Origin: Dermanyssus gallinae
Lineage: Eukaryota > Arthropoda > Arachnida > Mesostigmata > Dermanyssidae
Direction: 5' to 3'
Length of the DNA: 64,000 nt
Assembly (NCBI GenBank): GCA_003439945.1
Contig: QVRM01001471.1
Coordinates: 280,501 to 344,500 of the forward strand
Shown: positions 33,462 to 43,960 of the stretch, piece after piece
Position numbering within the stretch: position 1 is the first letter of the stretch
Layout: every line of letters begins with the position of its first letter
Made by a program: the position numbers and the translations under genes
Notes under the pieces: model-generated
Database searches by the model: none
Told to the model about the DNA's origin: nothing
The model's input: the letters and a program-made list of their open reading frames with translations, nothing else

Positions 33462-33885
33462 TATTTAATATGTCTTAGAGCAATACAGTTGTGAGGTGTG
33501 AATGTGTATCCTCATTATTTTATAGTTTCTTTCTTGCTGTCGTCAGCCCATCGCACCTAATATCGACGCGGCGTTTCCTCTGCAAACTGCCAATGAAAGC
33601 AGCTGCCTCAGAAAGTCGCCTTCGCGTGCATCTCCGGTGTTTGCTTGTATTCGATCACTTAAGTCTTTAATAAATGTCCTTGTTCTTCTGCTGACTGGGC
33701 CCATTGTCTCCATTGCAATCGGCACGAAATTGTATCTTGACTCTAACTCTGTGTATTTACGCCACTTTTCTTTCTCTGTGTGTTCGGCCACCCATCCCGC
33801 CTCGGTAGCGCTCTGGCACACATAAGACGGTGCGGCTGTGCAGGAGACTGTCGCATCCCAAACCAGGCATTTGCCTTTTTCCAAA

Positions 33886-33886
<1 letters not shown>
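33462..33886 (-). pseudogene. RPDG-type LINE 3' end, between two (AAT)n arrays
   Basis: The minus-strand frame 33884-33543 encodes GKCLVWDATVSCTAAPSY, FVPIAMETMGP, FIKDLSDRI and FLRQLLSLAVCRGNAASILG, ending TGA near 33545. WD-x-T-V and the following Lys-rich segment resemble a PD-(D/E)XK-like nuclease core. Both edges are (AAT)n: the truncated 5' edge at 33887 and the tail at 33461. Confidence 0.75.

Positions 33887-33916
<30 letters not shown>
33887..33916. repeat. (ATT)n microsatellite, 5' junction of the LINE fragment
   Basis: About 30 bases of ATT directly at the truncated 5' edge of the minus-strand LINE fragment. Confidence 0.95.
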
Positions 33917-34018
33917 TTCAAAGCCACGCTCTTTACAGAACATCCGTGTTTCATACATCGTTTTACTTGTCATTCCAGTTATCTATAGTGTTATTAGTAC
34001 TTATTGGTACTCAGTTCA

Positions 34019-34089
<71 letters not shown>
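34019..34089. repeat. (AAT)n microsatellite, 5' junction of another LINE fragment
   Basis: About 70 bases of pure AAT, ending exactly where the LINE-like coding sequence at 34090 begins. Confidence 0.95.
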
Positions 34090-34913
34090 GAGATCTCAAA
34101 ATTGCCAGGGTCATACCCCGGGGAGCGAGAGAAGCCTGTGCCGTAGCTTTCGCAAAGGCGTTGAATTATTTCAACTCAAAGCTGGATGTTCAAAGCTGGA
34201 ATAGCCTAATGTCTGCTCCATCTTTGATGCTGGCCTTACCACATAGAAAAAATCATGAAGCCACACTAACCAGAATAATCAAAGACAACGCGTCAATGCT
34301 CGAACAAAAGACTCTGGAAAGCCTCCTGCAGACAGTTAGAAAGGCCCCAACTAATAGACTAGATAGCCCAGTTGGAGACAGGGAGAGCGTGTCTATGGCT
34401 GAAAGAAAATTAGCCGAGGGCGATGTACGCTCTGCCGCTAGAGTCCTGCTGTCATCAGATACATTTGCACTACGTAATTCTCGCACAAAGCGCGAATTAA
34501 GAAACAAACATCCGCCACCACCGGCCGCCTGGAGCGCTTAGAAACCTTCGAGCAATCTACAGTTGGATTCTGCGAGAGCGTCGAAAATTCGGCGATCTTA
34601 GAGGCAATTCGCTCATTCCCTGTTGCAAGCGGAGCCGGACTAGTGGATTGCGACCACGTCATCTGCGCGATATGTTGGATCAAACTGTTCCCTCGTCAGA
34701 ATGCCTGTTAAATGATCTAAGCATATTCCTTGGCAGAGTGTTAAACGGCACATTACCTAAGATTTGTCTACCACTATTTTATGGTGCACATCAGCTGATC
34801 GCCAAGCTGTTCGGCCGCAAAATTGTGCGCTCCGTAAAAATCCATCTAGATCCGAAGGTTAACGAGAGTGATGTCATGGTGAACTGTGCTCAACCGACCT
34901 GTGTAACTCAGTG
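34090..34913 (+). pseudogene. RPDG-type LINE, region before the reverse transcriptase core
   Basis: The frame 34090-34541 encodes IARVIPRGAREACAVAFAKA, SWNSLMSAPSLMLALPHR and RNKHPPPPAAW. After a frameshift 34550-34640 reads EAIRSFPVASGAGL, and 34648-34830 reads RPRHLRDML and LPLFYGAHQLIAK. From established patterns the KHPPPP and RSFP-x-x-SGAG-x-DG-x-RP-x-HL blocks precede the palm of a LINE reverse transcriptase that ends in the RPDG module. The GxRP region and palm are broken, and no catalytic YADD is present. Confidence 0.65.
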
Positions 34914-35250
34914 AACATATCGGAACAGCAAAAGTGAAAGTGGAAAGTTTTACGGAGTGAAGTACTAAATTGAACGAATACGGTATCAGCCATGCTATAT
35001 CGGTCAGCGTAACATGTATATAAGGACAACCTACGAACTCCTGCTCTCAATGCAACATACCGGCGCTGTCGATGCCTGTAAGTGATAGAGAGTCTTCTAG
35101 TTTATCTGCCGACATCGCTTCCATTCGCCCCTCTGCTAGGCTGCCAAACCAGGCGATCCTAGTCTCAGAAGCCTGTCCGCACTCTCACAGCCTAAATTAA
35201 CGGAAGCGCCGCGCTTCTCAACACAGTGACGATAGCTCCGACGAATCGCG
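34914..35250. other. Interval without a recognised gene
   Basis: Presumably the 5' flank or UTR of the retroelement ORF1 starting near 35273. No ends identified. Confidence 0.4.
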
Positions 35251-35272
35251 AGTGTTTGTAAACACGAAACGT

Positions 35273-36145
35273 ATGAACACAATGGATGTGGATTGCGAAG
35301 AATCATGTGATCGCTGTACAGCACCACTAGGTGGAATAAGCTTAAAGTGCCGTAAATGCAAAAGACTTTTCCATGCCGGGTGCAGAACCAAATATGAGAA
35401 CGAACCTTCAGCCGCAGCAGGTGCGACATGGAGCTGCCGACTGTGTTCTATGCCCGCGACAAACATGAACTCGAACCAGATGATGGCGTTACTGGACAAG
35501 CAAGATGTCGATAGCGAGATAATGAGCTATATAACTTATCTCGTAAGTCGTGTCAAGTACTTGGAAGAAGAACTCATCAAAGTGAAGTCTGCATCCACAC
35601 AAGTACTGACGAATCCGATTGAAATCTGCCAAATAGAACACGTGAAAGAAGCACAGCAGAAGACACCAGAGAAAACAGTTCTTATTACCGGGGACAGAGT
35701 ACTTCGGCAGCTTAGAAAGCGAGTCCTCGCCTACATGCCAAAGAAAAGCTCGCTGTGTTTTCGACCGTCCTCGAAAGTGTTCTCAGATCAAACTCTCTTG
35801 GAAGCCGAGAAGTTTATCAACGAACATACACAGCCCATCCATGTGATCCTACATGCTGGTTACGAGGAGTGCATGGGATTCGAAAAAGACAGATTATCAG
35901 CAAGTGTAGCGAAATTTGCGTCGTTCTTGAAGACTAAGAGACCTGATTGCTCAATGTCAGTGGTCACGGTCCCGGAATTCCATAAAGAGTGCAAAGACGC
36001 GAACGACGTTCTACTTAATCGTCATCAGGAATGGAACATCGATGTTATCAACACAGTGCACCCACACCGTCTAATGGTTCAGAGAGGTAACAGACAGCGC
36101 TGCAAGTTCAGAACGACCACAGAGGCGCCAACAGACCCTCTCTGA
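35273..36145 (+). CDS. LINE ORF1: PHD finger, coiled coil and esterase-like domain
   Basis: 290 codons from ATG at 35273. The N-terminus is a PHD-type zinc finger: CDRC, CRKC, HAGC and WSCRLC give the C4-H-C3 ligands. A Glu/Lys-rich predicted coiled coil follows (VKYLEEELIKVKSA). Next is an SGNH-esterase-like domain beginning VLITGDRVLRQL with HVILHAGYEEC. The nucleophile position GDS is GDR here, so hydrolase activity is probably lost. PHD plus esterase is a known ORF1 layout of CR1-type LINEs. The frame is intact. Confidence 0.75.
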   Translation: MNTMDVDCEESCDRCTAPLGGISLKCRKCKRLFHAGCRTKYENEPSAAAGATWSCRLCSMPATNMNSNQMMALLDKQDVDSEIMSYITYLVSRVKYLEEELIKVKSASTQVLTNPIEICQIEHVKEAQQKTPEKTVLITGDRVLRQLRKRVLAYMPKKSSLCFRPSSKVFSDQTLLEAEKFINEHTQPIHVILHAGYEECMGFEKDRLSASVAKFASFLKTKRPDCSMSVVTVPEFHKECKDANDVLLNRHQEWNIDVINTVHPHRLMVQRGNRQRCKFRTTTEAPTDPL

Positions 36146-36155
36146 GCCACCTGTA

Positions 36156-36450
36156 GTGACGAAAAACAAGCAACAACAAGGGCGGCGGAGTCAGGACGTT
36201 CAGCACGAGACGAACAGAGTCACCGAGAGACCGCAAAACGGAGGTAACCGCAGGAGTCCGAATCGGGATTTTGTACCTTCTCCGAAAACACTTCTCAGCG
36301 ACCTAATAGCAGCGGCACTTCAAGGGATGTGCTGGACCCCTCCCCCCAGACAGAAAGGTCCTCCCCGAAAACCCCGCAGACACTAACTGTAATACAGTGG
36401 AACTGTGAGAACATCTCGTCATCACTGTTACTACTCCCCAGTTAAGCTGT
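36156..36450 (+). pseudogene. Start of a LINE endonuclease domain
   Basis: A Pro/Arg-rich linker is followed, in the frame ending about 36430, by LTVIQWNCENISS. I-Q-W-N-C is the usual opening of the apurinic-type endonuclease of LINE ORF2. Nothing more of the domain follows; the sequence passes into the RPDG module within about 30 bases. Confidence 0.55.
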
Positions 36451-36932
36451 CTGAAAAGTTCCGGCAGAATTACAAGACACGAACTTAACGCCATAGTTAG
36501 AAGAGCTCTTAGAAGGGCAGGGATACCATCTACACCCGAACCAGTAGGTCTTAATGGCAGCAGTGAGCTGCGGCCTGACGGGGTCACAATCCCGCTGTGG
36601 TCACACGGAAAAAGCCTTGTATGGGATGTAACGGTTTCATGCACGGCGGCCTTATCGTATTTACACCACAGCACCGTTGAGTCGGGATCGGTAGCCGAGC
36701 GCGCGGATTCTGAAAAACGAAGGAAGTATCTCGAGCTATCTAGAAGCTACCACTTTGTACCCATTACATTAGAGACGCTCGGCCCCATCAGCTCAGGTAC
36801 AGCGAAAATCCTAAAAGATATCAGAAAACGCATAGCAGAAGTTACGGGCGATCGACGCGAGGCCATGTTTTTGAGACAGATGATGTCTTTGGCCGTTTGT
36901 AGAGGAAATGTGGCTTCCATCATAGGCGCATG
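36451..36932 (+). pseudogene. RPDG nuclease-like C-terminal module of a LINE
   Basis: A frame of about 155 codons reads RHELNAIVRRALRRAGIPST, ELRPDGVTIPLW, KSLVWDVTVSCTA, KRRKYLEL, FVPITLETLGP, EVTGDRREAMFLRQ and LAVCRGNVASIIG, ending TGA at 36930-36932. RPD-G ... W-D-V-T-V ... K is consistent with a PD-(D/E)XK-type fold. The module is the best preserved of four in the window. It is joined almost directly to the start of an endonuclease domain, so the reverse transcriptase is missing. Confidence 0.7.
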
Positions 36933-37029
36933 AATTGATAGAAAGCGACCGGAGCAGGATAAACCTGGCATAAACGTTCATACCTCACAATTGTAATAAC
37001 TAAATGATAATAATAAATAATGGTAAACA

Positions 37030-37030
37030 A

Positions 37031-37072
<42 letters not shown>
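37030..37072. repeat. (AAT)n 3' tail of the RPDG-type LINE
   Basis: About 42 bases of AAT, beginning about 95 bases after the stop of the RPDG module. Confidence 0.95.
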
Positions 37073-37815
37073 TCCCCCGCATAGTCATCGTTACACCTGC
37101 CCACCACTCGTTCCAAAAGTTTTCCTGTTGTTGTCGTTGTTGTTGTTGAACAACACGCTTTTTGAAATTATTCTACAATGGGTGATAAAAAACACAAGAG
37201 GCGACAATATCGCAACAACAACAACCGCAACAACAACAACAACAACTGTCACCAGCTACACTAGGGTTGAAAACTCTCTAGCTAAAAGTCAACCAGCCAC
37301 TGTCGCAGGTTATCAGCGGCCGCGACAAAATTGTCTCGAGCGCCAACACGAATGTTAAACAAAAGATCCACGTCATTGGGAGAACAGTGTCGGCACTCTA
37401 GCGGAGAGTTTTTGCGAATGAAGTAAATATGCGTTTGTTTGTCGCAAATCGTTCAACCGTGGTGAGATCGCATTCGTATACTCAGCAAATCGCTCCTGCA
37501 TGATCTAACAAAAGAGAAATAAAAGGAAACACGTGGCATTGGCTTGAGAAGCATAGCAATTGTCAATGTCTTGAAATCATTTATGCGTTATTTTGTTAAC
37601 ACCAGGTTTGGCAACTGGTAACGCCCGGCCTGACGTGCTTTTCTAACCGCAAACTAAGGGGAACGTGCTTTGGCAGTACTTAAGTTTCCTAGACAGCGCT
37701 GAGTTTTTCAAGTAGCCCGTTTCAAGTTTTCAGGCTGACCCTCAGCCAAGATTTAACGTCCGCGGAACTGTTTTTCACATTGCTTCATAGGCGGACGACC
37801 CCATAAATGCAAATG
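37073..37815. other. Interval with short CAA/GTT repeats, no gene recognised
   Basis: Contains a (GTT)n-like stretch at 37131-37150 and an (AAC)n-like stretch at 37212-37246, which could base-pair with each other. Nothing else assigned. Confidence 0.4.
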
Positions 37816-37819
37816 TACG

Positions 37820-37903
37820 GCAAGGGTGGGGCTCGAACCCACACACCTATGTGTCTCCTCCGGTTGCGAGGCGCAGACTTAAGCACCCACCACGCCATCG
37901 GTA
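37820..37903 (-). repeat. tRNA-derived sequence, probably a second SINE family
   Basis: The minus strand carries an A-box-like GATGGCGTGGTGGGTGC and, about 45 bases later, a perfect B box GGTTCGAGCCC. The acceptor ends do not pair, so it is not a functional tRNA. Confidence 0.6.
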
Positions 37904-38154
37904 GTAGTCCGTGCAACAGGGAGTTTTTAGTTGATTGACAAAACGCTGGCGTCAGGAAACAATATGTAGTGTGAGGATGAAACCTTCGACTAGGTCACAC
38001 AAAATTAAAGTTGCAGGCCATCGCCACTCCGTCCCCGTATGAGAAAATTTTACGTGAAAATTCAACGCCTTCTGGGAAAATAGTACATTTTTCGCGAGCA
38101 ATGCTAGACGAGAGAACTCGTCTTTACTTAATGAAGAAGGGTTCATATGCAGCT

Positions 38155-38205
38155 TGAGAGAGAGAGAAAGAGAGAGCGCACGCGAGACCGAGAGAGAGAG
38201 TCAAC
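38155..38205. repeat. (GA)n tract upstream of member C
   Basis: GAGAGA runs with short interruptions, about 230 bases 5' of the small gene at 38430. It is inserted relative to the homologous flank of the paralogue at 18.75 kb. Confidence 0.85.
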
Positions 38206-38317
38206 GAAATTATATTGTCAAATATCCAACGCTATCGAAAGCTACACAGCTCCGAAAACAAAACTTGTGAAAAAAACTGTGTGCTGGTACAGGCAGATAG
38301 ACAGTTCGTGAGTGAAA

Positions 38318-38389
38318 ATGGGATTTAATTATTTGCTGCAGCAGCTGCCCTTACTAGCGCAATCCTTGTTAGAGTTACTTGTTATTTGA
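38318..38389 (+). CDS. Possible 23-codon upstream ORF
   Basis: ATG to TGA, encoding MGFNYLLQQLPLLAQSLLEL and three more residues, a Leu-rich peptide, 40 bases before the ATG of the small protein gene. The homologous flank at 18.86 kb is alignable but has no equivalent frame, so this may be chance or a member-specific regulatory uORF. Confidence 0.25.
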   Translation: MGFNYLLQQLPLLAQSLLELLVI

Positions 38390-38429
38390 ATTGACAACGA
38401 AGCCATTGTTCGATCTACGTTCGGGCTCG

Positions 38430-38654
38430 ATGTCGCTGGACAGGTATTGGCCGCACGGTGACGAACTCGGGGAGGTATACTCCCATTGGGGTCGCGATGA
38501 ACCGGATGCATTCCAGTTGTTTCGAGTACTTGTGAGTGCGACCGGTTTACTTTTTGCCGCCGATGGAATAATCAATAAGTACATTGAGTTCAAATTACTA
38601 GGCTATCTAATACTTGGATGTACAGCTCTCGTGTCTATCTTTGACGAAATCTAA
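38430..38654 (+). CDS. Small two-helix membrane protein, member C of a novel family
   Basis: 74 codons, ATG to TAA. Conserved with the protein at 18942-19169 at M1-S2-L3, W7, G10-D11-E12, S18, W20-G21-R22-D23, P25-D26-A27-F28, L30-F31-R32, A37-T38-G39, G46-I47, K55, G58-Y59, I61-L62, A66-L67 and F71. Hydrophobic segments are at about 30-48 and 56-71. The frame continues 17 codons upstream, but ATG at 38430 is favoured because the paralogue starts there and the upstream DNA matches the paralogue's non-coding flank. The length and acidic ends suggest a compact helical hairpin in a membrane. The invariant WGRD-x-PDAF just before helix 1 would be the functional signature. Function is unknown. Confidence 0.7.
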   Translation: MSLDRYWPHGDELGEVYSHWGRDEPDAFQLFRVLVSATGLLFAADGIINKYIEFKLLGYLILGCTALVSIFDEI

Positions 38655-39230
38655 GCCGATTCTGACGCGTGTCACTCACTGGCAGCCTCAAGTTCCAAGC
38701 CCTCCCAATGTTGACATTGGGAGGAGAGCGGTGAGAGAAGCGGTGCGGGCGTATCAACAACCTTCGTCGAAGTGCCTGTACATTGCCATTCGTCCAACCT
38801 TGGCGAATCGTGAGCTATTTCCCTGTTTATCTGTTTGATACCGACGGGTGCAGCCGTAGACATGACTGGCGCCGAATACTTCAACGGGGTGCCCTTATCG
38901 CTGTGCATAAACACAAATGTATGCACGCGCTGTTTCGGAATGGTGGGATCGGTCGACAGAAAGATCACTGAAAAACTCAGCTGTAACCACTGTTACAGCT
39001 GTTAACCAACCGCATTCAAAGACGCGTGTTCAGCATTTCCCGACAAATACTGACAACGTTAGTTTCTCTTGGAGTTAAGAATACTTAAGCGCTATCGAGT
39101 TCTGCTGCTGAATGGATCTGCCTGCCTCACAGTAGTGTGGGAACGCGATGAGTTCGTCTGCCGTTAAGTAAGCTCACGCGGCAACAAGCTAAATGCTTGC
39201 TTTGATATAGATAAAGCAGTTTGAAAGACA
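38655..39230 (+). promoter_or_regulatory. Probable 3' UTR of member C
   Basis: Alignable in patches to the 3' flank of the 18.9-kb paralogue. It includes CAAGCTAAATGCTTGCTTTG at about 39186-39205, followed by ATATAGATAAAG where the paralogue has the polyadenylation signal. It also contains the hairpin at 38701-38724. Confidence 0.45.
38701..38724. repeat. 11-bp-arm hairpin shortly after the stop of member C
   Basis: CCTCCCAATGT, a two-base loop TG, then ACATTGGGAGG, 47 bases after the stop codon. A stable RNA stem-loop would form in the 3' UTR. Confidence 0.7.
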
Positions 39231-40873
39231 TTACAATAGAAAACTGGTGTGTACTCAATATTGGTGATATAAGTGAACGCGTTTTTTTTCGTATATGAGA
39301 AACCGGTTGCAAGCTAGATAGATATGCGTAATCATTTGCTGTGTAGGTACTCAACACGTATCACTTTTGTCTCGTATTATCTCAAGCATTAACACACACA
39401 ACTAATTTAGAAAATATTTGAAGAACACGCATGCAATTCCTATAATAGAAGGTATGCGACAAATGCTTTCGGCTACCACTAACCAGCGGATTTTCCCTCC
39501 ATTGTTTTGGGTGGGATCTGAAATGTATTTCGGCCTCTAGGGCTTTGCTTCTCACATTTTGCAGAGTTATCTGAGATGAGCGTCTCACCTTTTGTGTGGC
39601 CAACTGATAATAGTGGGACCAGATCATTGTCCAGACTTTAATGATTTCCACCATCTTCGTCCACGTCTTCTAGAAATTGTCTGCTCACATCTGGTAACTA
39701 ATTCATTGCGAGCCGAGCTGTCTGTATTTTATTAATTTATGTCGTACGTATTTCCGTGCTAGCAAACAGCAAATATAGTATCGTGTTTGGCCATTGAATC
39801 GCTTAGCTTTGCCATGCATGTCTATATATATATATATTTTTTTTAATATAAAATACATATTTATTTAACATTTATTCAGTACAAAACATGTCTCGACGCT
39901 CGCAATGCGCTTTAAGGCCTGTGGCACGGACGTCGGATATATCGACGGGATTGACTGGAATGATGACCGGCGACTCTGACACGAGTCGTGGGTTTAATCC
40001 CACGACTCGCATGCACGACACGCATACAACTTCGAAGCCGCTGCACGTGTGAAAATCTACTGACTCTAGTACAAGAGACTATAGTATGCATTTGTAGCGG
40101 GGTTGATTTTGTGTGCGAATGAGGCGAGGTAACCCCGGAACGTTTGGTACAATTTGTATCCCCAATATGAGATTTAAATAGAAATAAAAACAGGAAGGTA
40201 CAAACAGGTGAACGTCCTTCTATGTGTAGACGTCAGCAGTCCCTTGCGGCATTAAGTCGACTGGAACAAGTTGGAGATACATATAATGAAAATAAAGGCA
40301 AATAAAAATATCATGGTAGATAGGCTATATTGCCTTGGTTATCGAAGGTAAACTTTAAGCTCTCAACAGATTAGTCCATTTACTGGCGTCGACTCCGCTA
40401 TTTGTTCACGTCCTTCAGAAGATGCACGTTCTATAAAAAAAACGAGAACATATCTAAATGTAGAATAAGATGGCAGAAACTGCTGCTTTATGAAGCCCAG
40501 TCAATGTCGTGTAGTTCGTCAAAGCGCTGCAGTTATGAGAATAGACACCTAATTGCACAATTTGCTGTACATGCCTTCCACATGAAGATCAATCGCCAAG
40601 ATACGTTCCAAGATACGTTCCATGAAATCTCTTAGTTTTGTTTGTGCAAACTTAGCTGGCGACAGTATGATTTATATAACCTCAAACAATGCGATAGAGC
40701 AGTTCCGTCGACTCGACTTTTGGAACCGTGATAAATGTACATGCATGTTTACCACCCTCTACGCGTATTATGTAAACCAACAATCTGTTAATAAAGCAAC
40801 GTATATATAAAAGCTGGAGCATTATCTGCATCTCGGTAGGCCCAGTCAAAAACAAGAATTTAAACTTAATTAT
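39231..40873. other. Interval without a recognised gene
   Basis: Holds a perfect inverted repeat at 39980-40007 and a duplicated AAGATACGTTCC at 40598-40622. No coding signature. Confidence 0.35.
39980..40007. repeat. Perfect hairpin, 11-bp arms
   Basis: CGAGTCGTGGG, loop TTTAAT, then CCCACGACTCG. GTGGGTTTAATCCCAC resembles a tRNA T-arm, so it may be a remnant of a tRNA-like sequence. Confidence 0.75.
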
Positions 40874-41165
40874 TGTAGGATAGCAGTGTCCGTTACGCAG
40901 CGCGGGCATAGACAGCGTCGGTTGGCCGGGAATGCCGAAGCAAGCGAAATACATGGCGCCAAATAGAAGATGCCGCCACCGTACTAGCGAAGACGCGTGA
41001 AGTCACACAAAATGCGCGTGACATCTGTGAGTATATAAGGAGGCATGAGAATAAGCGAGTCAGTAGTCGTTGGTGCGAGCCAGGCAGAGGACGTGTGGTG
41101 TTTGAGCGAAAGACTTGCGAACTTGTAACGGTTGCCGTCCGGTCGTTAGGGTGGTGGATACTACA
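40874..41165 (+). repeat. Solo LTR related to the miniature LTR element
   Basis: Begins TGTAGGATAGCAG and ends ATACTACA. It contains GAGTATATAAGGAGGCATGA and ACGTGTGGTG, matching the minus-strand LTRs at 31.0-32.1 kb. The flanking pentamers ATTAT and CTTAT differ at one base, consistent with an old target duplication. There is no internal region. Confidence 0.85.
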
Positions 41166-43960
41166 CTTATTTTATTAATGTGTATTTGGCTTATACACAT
41201 TTGTATTACGACTTTCTGAACAAACTTTATTTGTACAAAAGTTAGGATTGCCAACAAAGAAGCCAAATGTATCTTTGTTGGCAAGCTTACGAGCTCCGCA
41301 ACAAAATATTAATAGAGAGCTAAGGAGCAGCATCAACAAGGGCAAAGAGGCAGAATCAAAGGAGACAACAAAAAAAGCTAGACAGTACTACAACTCCTAG
41401 CGAGCTACAGGTTTTCAGCTTAACTAGGATCCCCTCCAACGCAAAACTGAAGAGGAGCAAGTGAAAAAATAACGACGGGCAAAAAATCGAACTTATGGAC
41501 CAAATACTACGAGAAACTACGGCACGGGGGCATCAGCAAAAATCAATACCTTTGCAAGCAAAAAAACGAGAATACCTCTCGCACTAGCTGAGTATTGCGC
41601 AAGCATGGAAATGGGATCAAAGCAGAGTCGGGTTGGGTAAAGTGGAAATTTAGTGTGCCCACCAGACTAAGAGAGAAGTCAGACAGCAGGTTAGAGTCAC
41701 AAAAAAATGAGTGCAGGTAGCCTGACACAGAACATTAAAGAACGGATTAAAGAACTTGCTCGCATAGAGAAAACCACCGACCAGAAATCACTACAACAAC
41801 AACAATTAAGAAAATTAGAGGAAACAAATGCACTTGATGTAATTAATCAACGAATTGAAGCGATGGACAGAAAGCCCAAGGAACAATAACCTATTATAGG
41901 ATAAATAGCCACAGTCCGACTATTAATGCAGGAAGCCGATGCCTTCGTCGTCAGACATCTTAAGCTGGGCTAAGTTTAGCCATAATTTGTCAAAGTTGCG
42001 GATTCGTGACGCGTAACTACAAGGAAACGAATATGGCACAGGATATTTGCTACAGCAACGAGAAAGGTGAAAGAAAGCTACATAGCCAGAAACTGCTAGA
42101 AGAATCACAAGATCTGCAAAGAGCCCTGGCGAGCCCGATGACATGTCCAAAGTATTGCATGAACTGTACATACATGAACTGTTGGCGTCTTGAAAACAGA
42201 AACAAAAGAAGAAAGCAACTAGGCGGAGATTTCGAGCGGAAAATACAAAGTTATACTCACAGCACAGACACAAAACAACAATTCGGATAAACAAAGGGAT
42301 ACGCTTACTCATGGCCGCCCTAAACGGTATGGAGGAAAAACCGAGAACGAGAAGAAACCGCAAGAATCAAATGCCCATCATGAAAACAAGATAGACAATT
42401 AAGTTCCTACAGGTAATCTAAAGAGATGCCGCATGGCTATAATCCCAACGCACAGTAAGGAAACAGAGGAGGGACGTAATAGTTATAGGTAACGAAACCG
42501 AGGCTATGGCAAAGTGGTTGGCGAACAGACGAAGACCGAGCATTGTCAATCGCAAAAATATAAACGGCAAAAATGGCGACGGATACCATTTAAGAAAGGA
42601 GCTAGAAACGGTTAGCCGATGCCGGGGGTTGTATGAACAGCAGACGGGACAATGATCGCAGAGGAGATGGCAATCACAGGAGGAGAAGCTACACTTAGAT
42701 GGCCAGAAGGTAGGAAAAGGGGAATGTAGCCGAAACAGAAGTAGAACAGCATAACATAAAAAACAAGAGAATCCATAAACGACGCACAACATGAATAGTG
42801 AGAAGCAATAGAAGAAAATAGCAAGCATTTTGTCCACGGGTGGAAGAGGCTTCGTGGAGCAAGCCCTACAAGCTCGTCATGAAAAGATTAAAAGTTCCAA
42901 GACAACTAGGCAGAAAGACAATCGAATGTCTGATATTAACACACCAGGGCAACACACTAAACGACAGCGCCGGCGGGGGAACACCACATTTCTAGCCGAA
43001 GTCGCAAACAGACTACTGTAGCAGGGTAAATTCCCCGCGGGTCTGTATCTATGACCAAACCTGGAAAGTTTGCTGACTCGCCAATATGCCATAGATGGCT
43101 ATGCTTCTGAGACGGAAGCTTATATATATAACGCACAGTATAGTTCTTATAAAGGAACGGCAACGACGTCGGCGATATAGCAGGTCACAAACATGCCGGA
43201 GAAAAAAACAACAATTAACCCTATAAATGCGCAAACTATGCCTCGTTATAACGATTTGATTGGATTGGCAGATAGTCTTGGAAGCTAGAGAAAAAGCCAT
43301 ATTCTTTAAATATCTGGCAGATGGTACGAAGCTATCTCAATGAACGGGAAGTGACTAGTCGTCAAAGTTCCTTCTCACACATAAGCAGATAGTCGCCACA
43401 CAAACATATATGCATCACAGGTAATTAAAACCCAGCACAGAAGACAATAGTCTGCGTATACGACGAACCGGTTGGTAAATGCCGCTTCAATAAAAAAAAA
43501 CCCTCATCCCGGTTTTTAAGTTCATGCTTCTGGCGTACTCGGTTTTGACGGCACAAATAATATTCTACTTCTACTGAGTAGAATAATGTTAACCAAAGTT
43601 AGATTTTTACATACAGATTTTAAGGTTCAACGTTTTGTATTCTAAAATTAAATCTTCTGCATCTGTATATTTGCTGGATGGCTAATGCTGCTCAAACTAC
43701 TAGGAAAAGCAAGTCGATCTAGAACAAATTTATGATTAAGCCGTGACGGCTGCTCCTGATTAATGAGTATTTGTCTCCAAAAGACCCCACTAAACCACCT
43801 ATCTTACTCCAAGCGTTTTTTTTAGAAAAAGTAGGCTCTGTTTCTTGGAAATCAAATCGTAAACATATAACATCCCGAATGCTTTTATAGCGATTGTTTT
43901 AAATTATTTTTTCTTATAGCGATTGACATATTCCAAATAGTATTGCGGGCGTAGCAATAT
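41166..43960. other. Purine-rich interval, possibly decayed retroelement coding sequence
   Basis: The plus strand is A/G-rich for over 2 kb and encodes short Lys/Glu/Gln-rich frames, such as 41707-41889 (LTQNIKERIKELARIEKTTD). That bias is common in decayed LINE or gag-like ORFs, but I find no catalytic motif and no ends. Confidence 0.3.

Noticed and set aside
37820..37903. Functional tRNA gene
   Set aside because: A and B boxes are present on the minus strand, but acceptor ends do not pair and the anticodon arm is poor. A SINE head is more likely.
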